Shown: one piece after another, positions 45,204 to 54,468 of the stretch
How positions within the stretch are numbered: position 1 is the stretch's first letter
How the letters are laid out: each line of letters begins with the position of its first letter
Assembly: GCF_900166635.1 (NCBI RefSeq)
Contig: NZ_LT800497.1
Span: forward strand, 3,086,344-3,150,343
Source of the DNA: Oceanobacillus timonensis
GTDB lineage: Bacteria; Bacillota; Bacilli; Bacillales; Amphibacillaceae
DNA length: 64,000 nt
Reading direction: 5' to 3'
Position numbers and translations under genes: made by a program
Notes under the pieces: model-generated
The model's database searches: none
The model's input: the letters and a program-made list of their open reading frames with translations, nothing else
What the model was told of the DNA's origin: nothing

Positions 45204-45491
45204 ATGAAAGAACTTTTTCCACTAAAGCAGATTAATGGATATATCTTTTCACTGCTCCTGACTGTTATTGCATTGAGTGTCTATTTCTTTGACATGTCTT
45301 TTGCAATGGGATTAACCATTCTTATTGTTACAGCATTTATTCAAGCAGGGGTGCAGCTCGTAGTATTTATGCATGCCGGAGAAAGTGAAGATAAAGCCGG
45401 TATTTATCTCCATACAATTTATGGCGTCGTGATTGCCATTTTAACTATTCTTGGTTCGATGCTTGCAATGATATGGGGATATATGATTTAA
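45204..45491 (+). CDS. qoxD: Quinol oxidase aa3-600 subunit IV
   Basis: Protein of 95 residues with three membrane helices; the segment IQAGVQLVVFMHAGESEDK is characteristic of subunit IV (QoxD/CtaF type). It lies one base after qoxC and ends the operon before a strong terminator. Confidence 0.95.
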   Translation: MKELFPLKQINGYIFSLLLTVIALSVYFFDMSFAMGLTILIVTAFIQAGVQLVVFMHAGESEDKAGIYLHTIYGVVIAILTILGSMLAMIWGYMI

Positions 45492-45496
45492 AAGAT

Positions 45497-45539
45497 AAAA
45501 AAAGCTCAAGCAGCCATTTTGCTGCTTGAGCTTTTTTTA
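45497..45539. terminator. Terminator of the qox operon
   Basis: AAAAAGCTCAAGCAGC pairs with GCTGCTTGAGCTTTTT around a six-base loop (CATTTT), with a T run; it may also serve the convergent gene at 45571. Confidence 0.95.
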
Positions 45540-45570
45540 TTTTATTATTTACCTGCCTGCCTTGAATCGG

Positions 45571-45795
45571 CTATGACTGCTTTTGTTTCTTACTACCAGT
45601 ATTATCCTCTACTGCAACCAGGAACAGTCCCATAATAAAAATCAATGTTGCTCCCCTTGCTAAGCCGATACCCACTGCTGTCACAATAGGTACAGCGCTT
45701 ACAAAATAACCGTATATAAACATCAATGCGCCAATCGTAATTAATGTCCCACATAATAGAGACAAGCCTTTTAATAATTTTTGATTTGTTTTCAT
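45571..45795 (-). CDS. Small two-helix membrane protein, function unknown
   Basis: Protein of 74 residues with two hydrophobic segments (LLKGLSLLCGTLITIGALMF and GLARGATLIFIMGLFLVAV) and a polar end (EDNTGSKKQKQS). AAGGAGATG lies before the ATG. No known domain is recognised. The second helix resembles the short frame at 31010-31123. Confidence 0.65.
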   Translation of the reverse strand: MKTNQKLLKGLSLLCGTLITIGALMFIYGYFVSAVPIVTAVGIGLARGATLIFIMGLFLVAVEDNTGSKKQKQS

Positions 45796-45995
45796 TTATC
45801 TCATCTCCTTTTAATTATAGTATGCATCTTGTTCAATAATTTGTCAATAAATTTGTGTCAATTTGTTGAACATGAGATTTCAGCCTTGACTTGTCATTTA
45901 CCGTTTATTTTCCCGTCTATTTTATATTCATGGAATTTTATAAGAAAAACCTATATACTAAATGCATACTATAATTGGAGAATGGGGGATGAGGG

Positions 45996-46778
45996 ATGAA
46001 AAAGAAATTATTATCTATTTGTTTTGCACTGATACTTACGGTCGGCTTTTTACCTTCTCATGCTTTTGCTCTTGAAGCAGATGACCCGGAAGTAGAAGCA
46101 TTTTTAGAATCGATTGATTGGGAAGTAGACGATTATGAAGATCACTTGGAAGAATACGATTACAGCTTAGCTGATTTTGATGACGTCACAGAACTTGGGA
46201 CACCAACGACCGAAGAAGCGTTAGATGAACTCCTTGATGAACATGATTTAACATATGACGAATTAGATGAACAATTTCGTGAAGAAGAACTGCTTTTAGA
46301 AGATGAAGAAATTATGGATAGTATGGTATTTATGTTCATTGAAAATGTCGAGATTTTCATCGATCTTATTTCAACAGATGATTCAGGCGGTCCTGAAGCA
46401 GGATCAGAGGATGCTTTCGGTTCCATGGAGGAAGAAATTACAGATGAAAATTTAGAAGCACTTGCTCAAGACTATGGTTTTGAGTCCATCGAAGAATTAG
46501 AGGAAGTTTTCGCTGCTTATGAAGATAGTATTAATAATTATACAACCCTGTTTGAAGTAGAAAATGCAGCGGAATATTATGTATCGACGGATGAAAGTTC
46601 CGATTCAGAGATTGATCTCGAGGAGGAAGCAGATTCCGGACAGGAAGAGGATATCTGGAATACGAATACCGATATCACTGCAGACATGTTTGATACGTCT
46701 TTTTTAACAGATGATCCGGTTATTGATATTTATACGATGATTTCGATTGTCATAACAGAAGCATTAATGGATTTATAA
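45996..46778 (+). CDS. Secreted acidic protein of the processed-acidic-surface-protein type
   Basis: Protein of 260 residues with a signal peptide (MKKKLLSICFALILTVGFLP, cleavage after HAFA). The mature part is extremely acidic. It contains the repeat of the processed acidic surface protein family: VEAFLESIDWEVDDYEDHLE, YDYSLADFDDVTELGTPTTE, then EHDLTYDELDEQFREEE, and a related unit near 150-170 (ENLEALAQDYGFESIEELEE). Typical members end in an LPxTA-like sorting signal and a hydrophobic tail; here the chain stops at EALMDL with neither. A terminator begins 17 bases later. The role is unknown. Confidence 0.7.
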   Translation: MKKKLLSICFALILTVGFLPSHAFALEADDPEVEAFLESIDWEVDDYEDHLEEYDYSLADFDDVTELGTPTTEEALDELLDEHDLTYDELDEQFREEELLLEDEEIMDSMVFMFIENVEIFIDLISTDDSGGPEAGSEDAFGSMEEEITDENLEALAQDYGFESIEELEEVFAAYEDSINNYTTLFEVENAAEYYVSTDESSDSEIDLEEEADSGQEEDIWNTNTDITADMFDTSFLTDDPVIDIYTMISIVITEALMDL

Positions 46779-46794
46779 AGTATTTTTAAGAAAT

Positions 46795-46848
46795 ATGGAG
46801 GAGGAAAACAGATTGTTTATCTACGTTTTCCTCCTCCATGTTTCTTTT
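46795..46848 (+). terminator. Terminator after the acidic protein gene
   Basis: ATGGAGGAGGAAAAC pairs with GTTTTCCTCCTCCAT around a 15-base loop, followed by GTTTCTTTT. Confidence 0.88.
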
Positions 46849-46888
46849 GGTTCAATGACATTGCTGATTCGATTCATCTGTTTATTAA

Positions 46889-47125
46889 CTAGAAAGGATG
46901 CACCGTTTTTTTCCCCAATAATTCTCTTATCTCCAGCAAATCATATTCTTCTTCTATTTTTTCTTTTATAAATGTCAAAACTTCAACTGCTTCAATTTCA
47001 AAATAGGTTATTTGATCCATTGTTTTTGTTGGTATATACCCATTAAAGATGTCTAGCCATTCCCAAATTTTATATATAGGTGCTTGGATCACTTTACTCA
47101 TTCCTAAAAGACTAATGACGTACAT
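46889..47125 (-). CDS. Minimal MerR-like winged-helix protein
   Basis: Protein of 78 residues that is almost only a MerR-type DNA-binding unit. LLGMSKVIQAPIYKIWEWLD fits helix-turn-helix plus the start of the wing, YIPTKTMDQITYFEIEAVEV fits the wing and the next helix start, and LTFIKEKIEEEYDLLEIREL fits the last two helices. There is no effector or dimerisation domain. A site GGTGAG lies 5 bases before the ATG. It could be a small regulator of the neighbouring acidic protein or an adaptor protein. The fold is inferred from pattern only. Confidence 0.55.
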   Translation of the reverse strand: MYVISLLGMSKVIQAPIYKIWEWLDIFNGYIPTKTMDQITYFEIEAVEVLTFIKEKIEEEYDLLEIRELLGKKTVHPF

Positions 47126-47289
47126 TTTAACTCACCAACCTTATCGTTCTTTCATTTTCTAAACCCTATTATACCTTCTAAATGCATGTAAGGTGTGGAA
47201 TAATTAAGTAAAACGAATAACAAAGAGAAAACACCTATTACATGCAGCTTTTCACCTAAAATTCATAACGGATTCTATATATCCCCTTA

Positions 47290-47803
47290 CTCAACTATCG
47301 CACCTAAGAAGAAGCATATAACCCTTGCCTTGTTGTTCCAGGATGAACAGGATAGCTGAACATTTTTACGATGTACCACGAAAAATGTTTTCTGTCTGAT
47401 CGACCTTTTATTTGTTCAGCTATTTCAACCGCATAGAACGTTCTTCTAGCGGAGGCGGACCGTTTTGACTCCTGTGAGGAAAGCGGAAAGCGTCGTTTAA
47501 AAACGTAATAACTGGACCGAAGCAACTGAGATAAAGGAATCACCGTGAGTTTACGAACGGATGATGACTTTCACCCGCGGGGCATAAGCGCGACTTTAGC
47601 TCTGTCTGCGCCTGTCGGCTTGCCAATCGCTAAGTCTTCTGTATCGTAGGGCGCTTTCGGGAAGTTGTCTAGTTTTTGACGCTTGTAGCTGGACAAAGGA
47701 TCAGCGGTCGCCTTACACCTTACCTTCTATTCTTTACCCACATCTGTACAGAAGAAACAATCAACCACCTGTTTCGATGGAAAGGAAGTTACTGAAAATT
47801 GAG
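47290..47803. repeat. Family A MITE-like element, copy A3 (core exchanged)
   Basis: The left end is CTCAACTATCGCACC (47290-47304), one mismatch from A1. The right end is worn (GAAAATTGAG, 47794-47803). Flanks CCCTTA and TCCTTA may be the target duplication. Inside, the left core arm GGAGGCGGACCGTTTTGACTC is shared with A1. The matching right arm is missing, replaced by a different G+C-rich block ending GTAGCTGGACAAAGGATC before the common end GGTCGCCTTACACC. It has no coding frame of note and fills most of the gap before the ZIP gene. Confidence 0.78.
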
Positions 47804-47908
47804 TTCCTTACAAATGTATATTGTTGAAATTTTTCACCTTTTAATGATAAAGTAATGAAGTTAGCATACGATAGATAATAATAGATTGAAAGAGAAGGTA
47901 TATACATT

Positions 47909-48724
47909 ATGTTAGAGTTTTTTCAGAACCTAAGTCCTGTCATGCAGGCATTGATAGCAACACTTTTCACATGGGGAATGACTGCATTAGGAGCTGCGAT
48001 TGTATTTGCTACGAAAACGGTACATCAAAAGCTGTTAGACAGCATGTTGGGTTTTGCAGGCGGTGTAATGATAGCTGCCAGCTACTGGTCGTTGCTCGGA
48101 CCATCCATTGAAGCATCTACAGATAACGCAATTGGTCCCTGGTTTCCAGCGTTGATTGGTTTCTTAGCAGGAGGCGGATTTTTATGGGCTATTGATAAAA
48201 TTCTCCCCCACCTTCATCCGAATACAGAAAAGAAACATGCAGAAGGCCTCGCACCAACGAAAAGAAAACGCAGTACCTTACTGGTGCTTGCGATCACCAT
48301 TCATAATATTCCAGAAGGACTGGCTGTCGGTATCGCCTTTGGCGCATTGGCGAATCACAGTACAGAAGCTGCTTTAGCCGGTGCCATCACGCTTGCTCTC
48401 GGGATTGGGATTCAAAACTTCCCAGAAGGTGTTGCTGTTGCGATGCCATTACGCGGAGAAGGAATGTCCCGCGCAAGAAGCTTTATGTATGGCCAGTTTT
48501 CAGGATTAGTAGAACCTATTGCTGCTGTTATCGGCGCATTAGCAGTCGCTCATATCGAACCACTGCTCCCCTATGCACTAAGCTTTGCAGCAGGTGCTAT
48601 GATCTTTGTGGTTGCAGAAGAAGTCATACCAAGCTCCCAGGAAAATAACAATAGAGATTTAGCAACCATCAGCTTGATGATTGGTTTTGCCCTTATGATG
48701 GTGCTTGATGTTGCTTTGGGATAA
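47909..48724 (+). CDS. ZIP family metal transporter
   Basis: Protein of 271 residues with about eight hydrophobic segments. The two metal-binding helices show HNIPEGLAVGIAFG and IGIQNFPEGVAVAMPL, the classic ZIP signatures. A charged loop with His (HLHPNTEKKHAEG) lies between helices 3 and 4. It should import Zn2+ or related divalent metals; some bacterial members are less specific. The start follows AGAGAAGG. No Zur or MntR operator was recognised upstream. A terminator shared with prpB follows. Confidence 0.92.
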   Translation: MLEFFQNLSPVMQALIATLFTWGMTALGAAIVFATKTVHQKLLDSMLGFAGGVMIAASYWSLLGPSIEASTDNAIGPWFPALIGFLAGGGFLWAIDKILPHLHPNTEKKHAEGLAPTKRKRSTLLVLAITIHNIPEGLAVGIAFGALANHSTEAALAGAITLALGIGIQNFPEGVAVAMPLRGEGMSRARSFMYGQFSGLVEPIAAVIGALAVAHIEPLLPYALSFAAGAMIFVVAEEVIPSSQENNNRDLATISLMIGFALMMVLDVALG

Positions 48725-48754
48725 TTCCCGTAAACAAAATGGTATGGATAAAAA

Positions 48755-48797
48755 AGGATGCCGATGGTTTAAAATTTATAACCATCGGCATTCTTTG
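48755..48797. terminator. Terminator between the ZIP gene and prpB
   Basis: GATGCCGATGGTT pairs with AACCATCGGCATTC; A and T runs on both sides make it able to act in both directions. Confidence 0.88.
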
Positions 48798-48805
48798 TAT
48801 CTTCC

Positions 48806-49717
48806 CTATTTAAAATAATCTTCTATTACTGTTTTCGCTATTCCCTGATCCAATTCCTCAAATTCTTCATATTGAATGGTTTCATAGAGTTCTTTTCGTG
48901 TTTGCATATCTGCTAGAGCATTTTTTTGTGTACCTTCATCCCGAATCAGACCAAAAACACGCTCATAAGCTTTTGCAGCGGCACGTAAAGAAGTCACCGG
49001 ATAAATAACCATTCTATATCCTAAGTCTTCAAATTCCTTTGCTGTATAATAAGGCGTCTTTCCGAACTCTGTCATATTCGCTAATAACGGGACATCAATT
49101 GCTTTTGCCACGGTCTGGAATTCTTCATTGTTTTGCAATGCTTCCGGGAAAATGGCATCTGCTCCGGCTTCCACATAACCTTTGGCGCGTTCGACAGCGC
49201 TGTCCAAACTTTCCACTGCCCTGGCATCGGTCCTCGCTACCACATAAAGTGTCGGTGCTGCCTTTTTGATAGCAGCGATTTTCTGCATCATTTCTTCCTT
49301 GCTGACAACATTTTTCCCATTTAAATGTCCGCATTTTTTAGGAAGCTGCTGGTCTTCCAGCTGAACGGCAGCCACATTGGCTTCCATCATCTCTCTCGCT
49401 GTCCGGGCAACATTTAAAACACCGCCAAAGCCTGTATCAATATCTACAAGTAATGGTAAATTGGTTGCTCTGGTAATTTCCTTCGCCCGGTCTGCCACTT
49501 CATCAGAGTTAATAATTCCTAAATCAGGTAACCCCCTGCTCGCGGTAAAAGCAGCTCCTGATAGATATAACGACTGAAACCCAGCCTGTTTTGCTACTAA
49601 TCCGGCCATCGCATCATGTGCCCCGGGAATTTGCAAAATCCCCTCTTCTGCTGCCATTTCCCGGAATTTCTCAGCTAGTTCATGCTGCGGTACCGGCGTG
49701 TCTACAATCCAAGCCAT
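48806..49717 (-). CDS. prpB: Methylisocitrate lyase
   Basis: PEP mutase/isocitrate lyase family enzyme of 303 residues. Metal-binding residues lie in LLVDIDTGFGG (Asp92, Asp94), and the catalytic Cys129 in LPKKCGHL, which marks 2-methylisocitrate lyases. It splits 2-methylisocitrate into pyruvate and succinate, the last step of propionyl-CoA oxidation. B. subtilis calls it mmgF (yqiQ). It is the third gene of prpC-prpD-prpB, 15 bases after prpD. Confidence 0.95.
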   Translation of the reverse strand: MAWIVDTPVPQHELAEKFREMAAEEGILQIPGAHDAMAGLVAKQAGFQSLYLSGAAFTASRGLPDLGIINSDEVADRAKEITRATNLPLLVDIDTGFGGVLNVARTAREMMEANVAAVQLEDQQLPKKCGHLNGKNVVSKEEMMQKIAAIKKAAPTLYVVARTDARAVESLDSAVERAKGYVEAGADAIFPEALQNNEEFQTVAKAIDVPLLANMTEFGKTPYYTAKEFEDLGYRMVIYPVTSLRAAAKAYERVFGLIRDEGTQKNALADMQTRKELYETIQYEEFEELDQGIAKTVIEDYFK

Positions 49718-49732
49718 TTTTCTTTCACTCCT

Positions 49733-51166
49733 CTAACCTAAAAATAATTCGATAAAATCCGTAATCGGCATTTCCTTTATCTTATCATAATCCACACTTT
49801 GTTTCTTGATATGAGCAGATTGTTTTACTGTAAATTGCGTTGCCAAATTGGCTTCATACTTTTTTATTATTTGCGGAAATGCTTCCTCTCTGCGGAACCG
49901 GTGTCCTAAAGGATATTCGCAGTCTACCCAATCGGTTGCTGTGCCATCATTAAAATGGACCTGCACAGCATTCGCAATAGAACGTTTTTCAGGATCTAAA
50001 TAATCCTCCGTGTAACGCTTGTTTTCCGTTACAATCATTTTATCACGGAGTTGATCAATTCGCGGGTCTGTTGCCACATCATCTTCATAATCCTCCGCAA
50101 CAATATTTCCTTTTAATAGGCCAATCGCTGTAATATACTGCAGGCAATGATCTCTATCTGCCGGGTTATACAACGGCCCTTTTTTATCAATAATACGAAT
50201 AGCCGATTCGTGTGTAGATATTGTCACTTCTTTTATTTCATCGATACGGTCAACCACCTCTGGATGTAATTGAACAGCTGCTTCTGCTGCCGTCTGCGCA
50301 TGAAATTCTGCCGGATAAGAAACTTTGAATAAGACATTTTCCATCACATAGCTATCAAGCGGCCGGCTTAATTCTAATTTTTTCCCATTGAATAGAACAT
50401 CCTGGAATCCCCATCCTTCTGCACTTAAAGCAGTAGCATAGCCCATCTCTCCCTTGATGGCCATGAGTGCCAGACGAACGGCCCGGCTTGTGGCATCTCC
50501 TGCTGCCCAGGACTTTCTGGACCCGGTATTCGGGAAATGACGGTACGTCCGCAAACTGGAATTATCAATCCAGGCATTAGACAGCGCATTGATAATCTCT
50601 TCTTTGCCGCCGCCCAGCATTTTAGTAACGACAGCCGTCGTTGCCACTTTTACATATAATACATGGTCCAGACCGACACGGTTCATGCTATTTTCTAAAG
50701 CAAGAATACCTTGAATTTCATGTGCTTTAATCGACATTTCTAACATTTCTTCCACGGTTAAAGGAGCTTCTCCTTTTTGCTGACGTAACTGACTTACATA
50801 ATCAGCAACAGCTAAAATACCGCCCAGATTATCAGAAGGATGTCCCCATTCCGCCGCAAGCCATGTATCATTATAATCCAGCCAGCGTATCATCGTACCG
50901 ATATTAAACGCCCCTTGTACCGGATCTAAGACATGGGATGTTCCCGGTACTCTCACTCCATTCGGAACAACTGTACCAGGCACAATAGGCCCTAATAGTT
51001 TCGTACACTCTGGATAATTTAACGCTAGAATACCGCAGCCAATCGTATCAATTAATACATGATGTGCTGTTTGGTAAGCTTCTTCATTCGTTATTTTTTT
51101 ATTTAATACATAATCAGCAATATCTTCTAAAAGTTGGTCTGTTTGATTTGTTTTTACAGATTCCAT
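49733..51166 (-). CDS. prpD: 2-Methylcitrate dehydratase
   Basis: MmgE/PrpD family protein of 477 residues. Family blocks include [35 protein letters not shown] and [19 protein letters not shown]. It converts 2-methylcitrate to 2-methyl-cis-aconitate or methylisocitrate (B. subtilis mmgE). It lies 15 bases after prpC and 15 before prpB, giving an evenly spaced operon. Confidence 0.95.
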   Translation of the reverse strand: MESVKTNQTDQLLEDIADYVLNKKITNEEAYQTAHHVLIDTIGCGILALNYPECTKLLGPIVPGTVVPNGVRVPGTSHVLDPVQGAFNIGTMIRWLDYNDTWLAAEWGHPSDNLGGILAVADYVSQLRQQKGEAPLTVEEMLEMSIKAHEIQGILALENSMNRVGLDHVLYVKVATTAVVTKMLGGGKEEIINALSNAWIDNSSLRTYRHFPNTGSRKSWAAGDATSRAVRLALMAIKGEMGYATALSAEGWGFQDVLFNGKKLELSRPLDSYVMENVLFKVSYPAEFHAQTAAEAAVQLHPEVVDRIDEIKEVTISTHESAIRIIDKKGPLYNPADRDHCLQYITAIGLLKGNIVAEDYEDDVATDPRIDQLRDKMIVTENKRYTEDYLDPEKRSIANAVQVHFNDGTATDWVDCEYPLGHRFRREEAFPQIIKKYEANLATQFTVKQSAHIKKQSVDYDKIKEMPITDFIELFLG

Positions 51167-51181
51167 TTATCCTCTTCCTCC

Positions 51182-52291
51182 CTATGAATAACTTTTCCCT
51201 GTATAAGCCACTCTTGGTCTAAAAATGCGATTATTATCATGCTGCTCCATAATATGTGCCGCAAGTCCTGCCGTTCTGGCACTAAAGAAAATGGGTGTAT
51301 AAAGTGGTATTGGAATACCAAGCTTCCAATAAACGGGTGCAGCATAATAATCCAGATTCGGATATAGACCTTTTTCCTCGCGCATGATTTCTTCTCCTGC
51401 TTCACACATTTCCAAAAGCGTATAGTCCTTATCTCTTTCACATAGTTTCCGCAATGCTTCTTTCATAATCGTTGCCCGGGGGTCCATCTTCTTCATATAT
51501 ACCCGATGTCCAAATCCCATGATTTTTTCTTTATTTTGGAGCTTATGACGAATCAATGCTTCAAAGCCGTCCACGGTATCTACTTCACGAAGCATATGCA
51601 TCACCGCTTCATTGGCTCCGCCGTGCAAGTTTCCTTTTAAGGAAGAAATAGCACCTGACAAAGCGCCATACATATCTGCATTGGTAGAAGCAATCACACG
51701 ACCAGCAAAAGTTGAATTAGGCATCTCATGCTCAATATAGAGTAATAATAATTGATCAAATATAGCCACTTCCAATTCAGATGGCTTTTTCCCTGTAATC
51801 ATATACAAAAAATTTGCACTATAACCGAGGTTTTCATCCGGACGGGCAATCGCTTTGCCTTCTGTCGCAAAATAGCTGTTCACCGTAATAAAAGGCAACT
51901 GTCCCAGCAGTTGGTAAGCACGCTGCTTATTCTTCTGCATGGAACGGTTTTCTATATCCTTGTCGTACCCGGCTAATAAAGAAATGACCGTACGCATCCC
52001 ATCCATTGGATGCATTCCTTTTGGCAACAGTTGAAATAAAGGCAAAATATCGTCAGGCAAGCGATAAAAATGTTTAATATAATCCTCCAGGCTGCTTCTT
52101 TCTTCTTCGCTTGGAATCCGCTCTTCCAGTAATAAATGAACAACATCAAAGTACGTTCTATCTTTCGCTAATGCTATTAAATTCTCTCCACGGATAACGA
52201 TTTTTTCTTTTTCAACATCCAAAAACGATATTTCTGTCTCAGCCGCAATCACACCATCCAAGCCAGGAACAAAATTTTTACTTGTATGCAT
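51182..52291 (-). CDS. prpC: 2-Methylcitrate synthase (citrate synthase family)
   Basis: Citrate synthase fold protein of 369 residues. It has GLDGVIAAETEISFLD at the N-terminus, active-site segments LHGGANEAVMHML and IMGFGHRVYMKKMDPRA (His), and FFSARTAGLAAHIMEQ near the end. Context with prpD and prpB identifies it as 2-methylcitrate synthase (MmgD type), condensing propionyl-CoA with oxaloacetate. The ATG at 52291 follows AAAGGGGG; the frame continues 10 codons upstream through the cre site and is not used. It is the first gene of the operon. Confidence 0.92.
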   Translation of the reverse strand: MHTSKNFVPGLDGVIAAETEISFLDVEKEKIVIRGENLIALAKDRTYFDVVHLLLEERIPSEEERSSLEDYIKHFYRLPDDILPLFQLLPKGMHPMDGMRTVISLLAGYDKDIENRSMQKNKQRAYQLLGQLPFITVNSYFATEGKAIARPDENLGYSANFLYMITGKKPSELEVAIFDQLLLLYIEHEMPNSTFAGRVIASTNADMYGALSGAISSLKGNLHGGANEAVMHMLREVDTVDGFEALIRHKLQNKEKIMGFGHRVYMKKMDPRATIMKEALRKLCERDKDYTLLEMCEAGEEIMREEKGLYPNLDYYAAPVYWKLGIPIPLYTPIFFSARTAGLAAHIMEQHDNNRIFRPRVAYTGKSYS

Positions 52292-52309
52292 GCTATCTCC
52301 CCCTTTAAA

Positions 52310-52325
52310 ATGAAAGCGCAATCAT
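52310..52325. promoter_or_regulatory. cre operator upstream of prpC
   Basis: ATGAAAGCGCAATCAT matches the cre consensus WTGNAANCGNWNNCA fully in the plus orientation. It lies 18 bases before the prpC start and about 85 bases after a possible -10 box (TATACT on the minus strand, 52408-52413), a position where bound CcpA would block elongation. The mmg operon of B. subtilis is known to be repressed through a cre site. Confidence 0.75.
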
Positions 52326-52497
52326 TTAATCTCCGAAAATAAAAGTGATTTTCCTCCGTGATGTATTCCCCAAAATAAGATTGTGGTGGGATGTTTTCCT
52401 ATATTCAGTATAACCTTGCATCGAAAATTAGAAAAATATATAATTTTAATAAATAACAATAGATTTTTTCTATATCTAACATACAGGAGGAAAAGCC

Positions 52498-53367
52498 TTG
52501 AATCTACAGGATTGGAAAATGCTTTCAACACTTTATGAAACCGAAAATATTACATTGGCTGCCCATCGCCTTTTTTTATCACAGCCTACCTTAACGGCAA
52601 GAATTCAAAAACTCGAAAATCATTATGGCGTTTCCATTATTTTAAGAAAACAGCGGGGAATTACATTTACTCCAGAAGGGGAAGAATTGGCCAAACATGC
52701 AAAAAGAATGCTACAGGAACAGCGTCATATGGAAGAAAAACTCAGCAATATGCGCGATGAAGTAAGAGGAACACTACGGGTAGGCGTTTCAAACTTCTTT
52801 GCTGCTAATAAAATGCCGAAGTTGTTGCAGCGTTTTAAGGAAAAATATCCAGATGTAGAATGTCAAGTTGTGACGGGATGGAGCAGCGACATGCATCGTC
52901 TGTTGTTAAATCATGACGTGCATATCAGTTTTATTAAAGGAAATTATGCCTGGAAAGAAAAGAAAGCGCTGTTATACGAAGAAGAAATCTGCGTTGCCTC
53001 CCCTTGGGATTTTACATGGGATCAACTTCCTCATCTTCCCAGAGTGGACTACTTCACAGATGAACATATGCGGATATTATTAGATGACTGGTGGCACCAA
53101 AATTATATCGAGCAGCCGAATATTACCATCCATGTCAATCAGGTAGAGACCTGCAAAGAGATGGTTATTCACGGGCTCGGTTACGCCATTGTTGCTAATC
53201 TGGTTGTCCGCCCCTACCCTGCGTTATTTATCAAGCCGATTACAGATTCAGATGGGAAACCTTTAAAAAGACAAACCTGGATGTATTATCAGGAAGATAC
53301 CTTACAGATGAATGTCGTCCGCGCATTTGTTGATTTTGTGCAGACATTGGATGTCAAAGCGCTATAA
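52498..53367 (+). CDS. LysR family transcriptional regulator
   Basis: Protein of 289 residues with an N-terminal winged helix (WKMLSTLYETENITLAAHRL, FLSQPTLTARIQKLENHYGV) and a substrate-binding-like C-terminal domain starting at GTLRVGVSNFFAANKMPKLL. The start is a TTG 7 bases after AGGAGG. It is divergent from prpC with a 206-base shared region, the classic LysR arrangement, so it may regulate the 2-methylcitrate operon. The effector is unknown. It ends 4 bases before the convergent transporter gene. Confidence 0.88.
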   Translation: MNLQDWKMLSTLYETENITLAAHRLFLSQPTLTARIQKLENHYGVSIILRKQRGITFTPEGEELAKHAKRMLQEQRHMEEKLSNMRDEVRGTLRVGVSNFFAANKMPKLLQRFKEKYPDVECQVVTGWSSDMHRLLLNHDVHISFIKGNYAWKEKKALLYEEEICVASPWDFTWDQLPHLPRVDYFTDEHMRILLDDWWHQNYIEQPNITIHVNQVETCKEMVIHGLGYAIVANLVVRPYPALFIKPITDSDGKPLKRQTWMYYQEDTLQMNVVRAFVDFVQTLDVKAL

Positions 53368-53371
53368 TACC

Positions 53372-54289
53372 CTAATGATACGCCACGAAACTGGCCAGCA
53401 CCCATATCAAAATGAAACTGATAATAATGGTGATATTGACAATCGTCCCAACGATTTGCGTTTGATACTTGTATCGGATAGCATATACCACTGCTGTTGT
53501 GGAAGACGGCAGAATAAAACCAATTAACGCCGTATTAGCAAGCATCGGATAATCCGAAAACAGCCAAAAAAGCGTGAATCCGAGTATTAAGCCTGCTCCA
53601 TATTTGACCATCAGATACTTTCCTATAAATGGAAGCCATGATGTTTCCAACGAAAAATTCAAATACAGACCAAGCAGCAGCAAGGCCATGGGCATATTTG
53701 CTACGGATATAATCTCTGCTGTATCCAATACGAATCCCGGCAAGTGCAGATCAAATATATTTAATGCGACAACGAACATATACGTTAAAAACGGAACGGA
53801 ACGGAATAACGGCCCAATTGCTTCACGCAGATAAAATGTTGACGTTCCTTTGGCGAAATAACCGGCGAGAAAATAACATAATCCAAACACGATAACCGCA
53901 TTACCGACATCGAACATGCCAAAATGCTGTATCCCTTCGCTTCCCCAGATTGCTTCCACCAGCGGGAAGGCGAATAAACCGACATTGACACCGGGAACCA
54001 GCATGATGGCCATTCCCTTCACGCCCGGTTCGGCATTTCGAAATGAAAAATAACCGATGACAGCGAAAGCAACCCCGAATAAAATAGCAATAAAAATCAG
54101 AGATACCAGTGATAAGGTCATTTCCATCTGATCAAAGGTGACAATCACCAAGGCCGGCAAAGTGATATTAAAGACAATTCTTGCGATCGTTTGTCCATCC
54201 GATTCCTTTAAAATCTTTATTCTTTTGAGACAATAACCAAGTAAAATAATACATATCGAAATAATAAACTGCTGTTGAAATCCTTCCAA
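53372..54289 (-). CDS. AEC family (auxin efflux carrier-like) transporter
   Basis: Membrane protein of 305 residues with about ten hydrophobic segments in two halves. It has ISICIILLGYCLKRIKILKE and IVFNITLPALVIVTFDQM at the start, and the mid-protein VPGVNVGLFAFPLVEAIWG typical of AEC proteins. Bacterial members are thought to move small carboxylates such as malate or malonate. The substrate is unknown. It converges on the LysR gene with almost no gap. Confidence 0.85.
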   Translation of the reverse strand: MEGFQQQFIISICIILLGYCLKRIKILKESDGQTIARIVFNITLPALVIVTFDQMEMTLSLVSLIFIAILFGVAFAVIGYFSFRNAEPGVKGMAIMLVPGVNVGLFAFPLVEAIWGSEGIQHFGMFDVGNAVIVFGLCYFLAGYFAKGTSTFYLREAIGPLFRSVPFLTYMFVVALNIFDLHLPGFVLDTAEIISVANMPMALLLLGLYLNFSLETSWLPFIGKYLMVKYGAGLILGFTLFWLFSDYPMLANTALIGFILPSSTTAVVYAIRYKYQTQIVGTIVNITIIISFILIWVLASFVAYH

Positions 54290-54468
54290 AATGTTTCTAC
54301 CCTTTCAGTACGTTCAAAATACACAATGATAATCATATCATACACGTACCGCAGATTATACAGAAAGGACTTGTGATTGCTTTTGAGGTTGAAGGTAAAC
54401 GCATAACTTGTTCTCCAAAAAATGAGGTTGTATGATGGTGTTAAAGGATTCTTTTTGAGGTGATTACC

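Noticed and set aside
47304..47543. 79-codon frame on the minus strand (SSQESKRSASARRTFYAV)
   Set aside because: Its peptide resembles that of the A1 core frame only because both are translated from the same repeat; no start signal.
52290..52325. Six-codon leader-like frame (ATG ATT GCG CTT TCA TTT TAA) before prpC on the minus strand
   Set aside because: It overlaps the cre operator and has no attenuator structure after it; the GGAG before it is likely chance.
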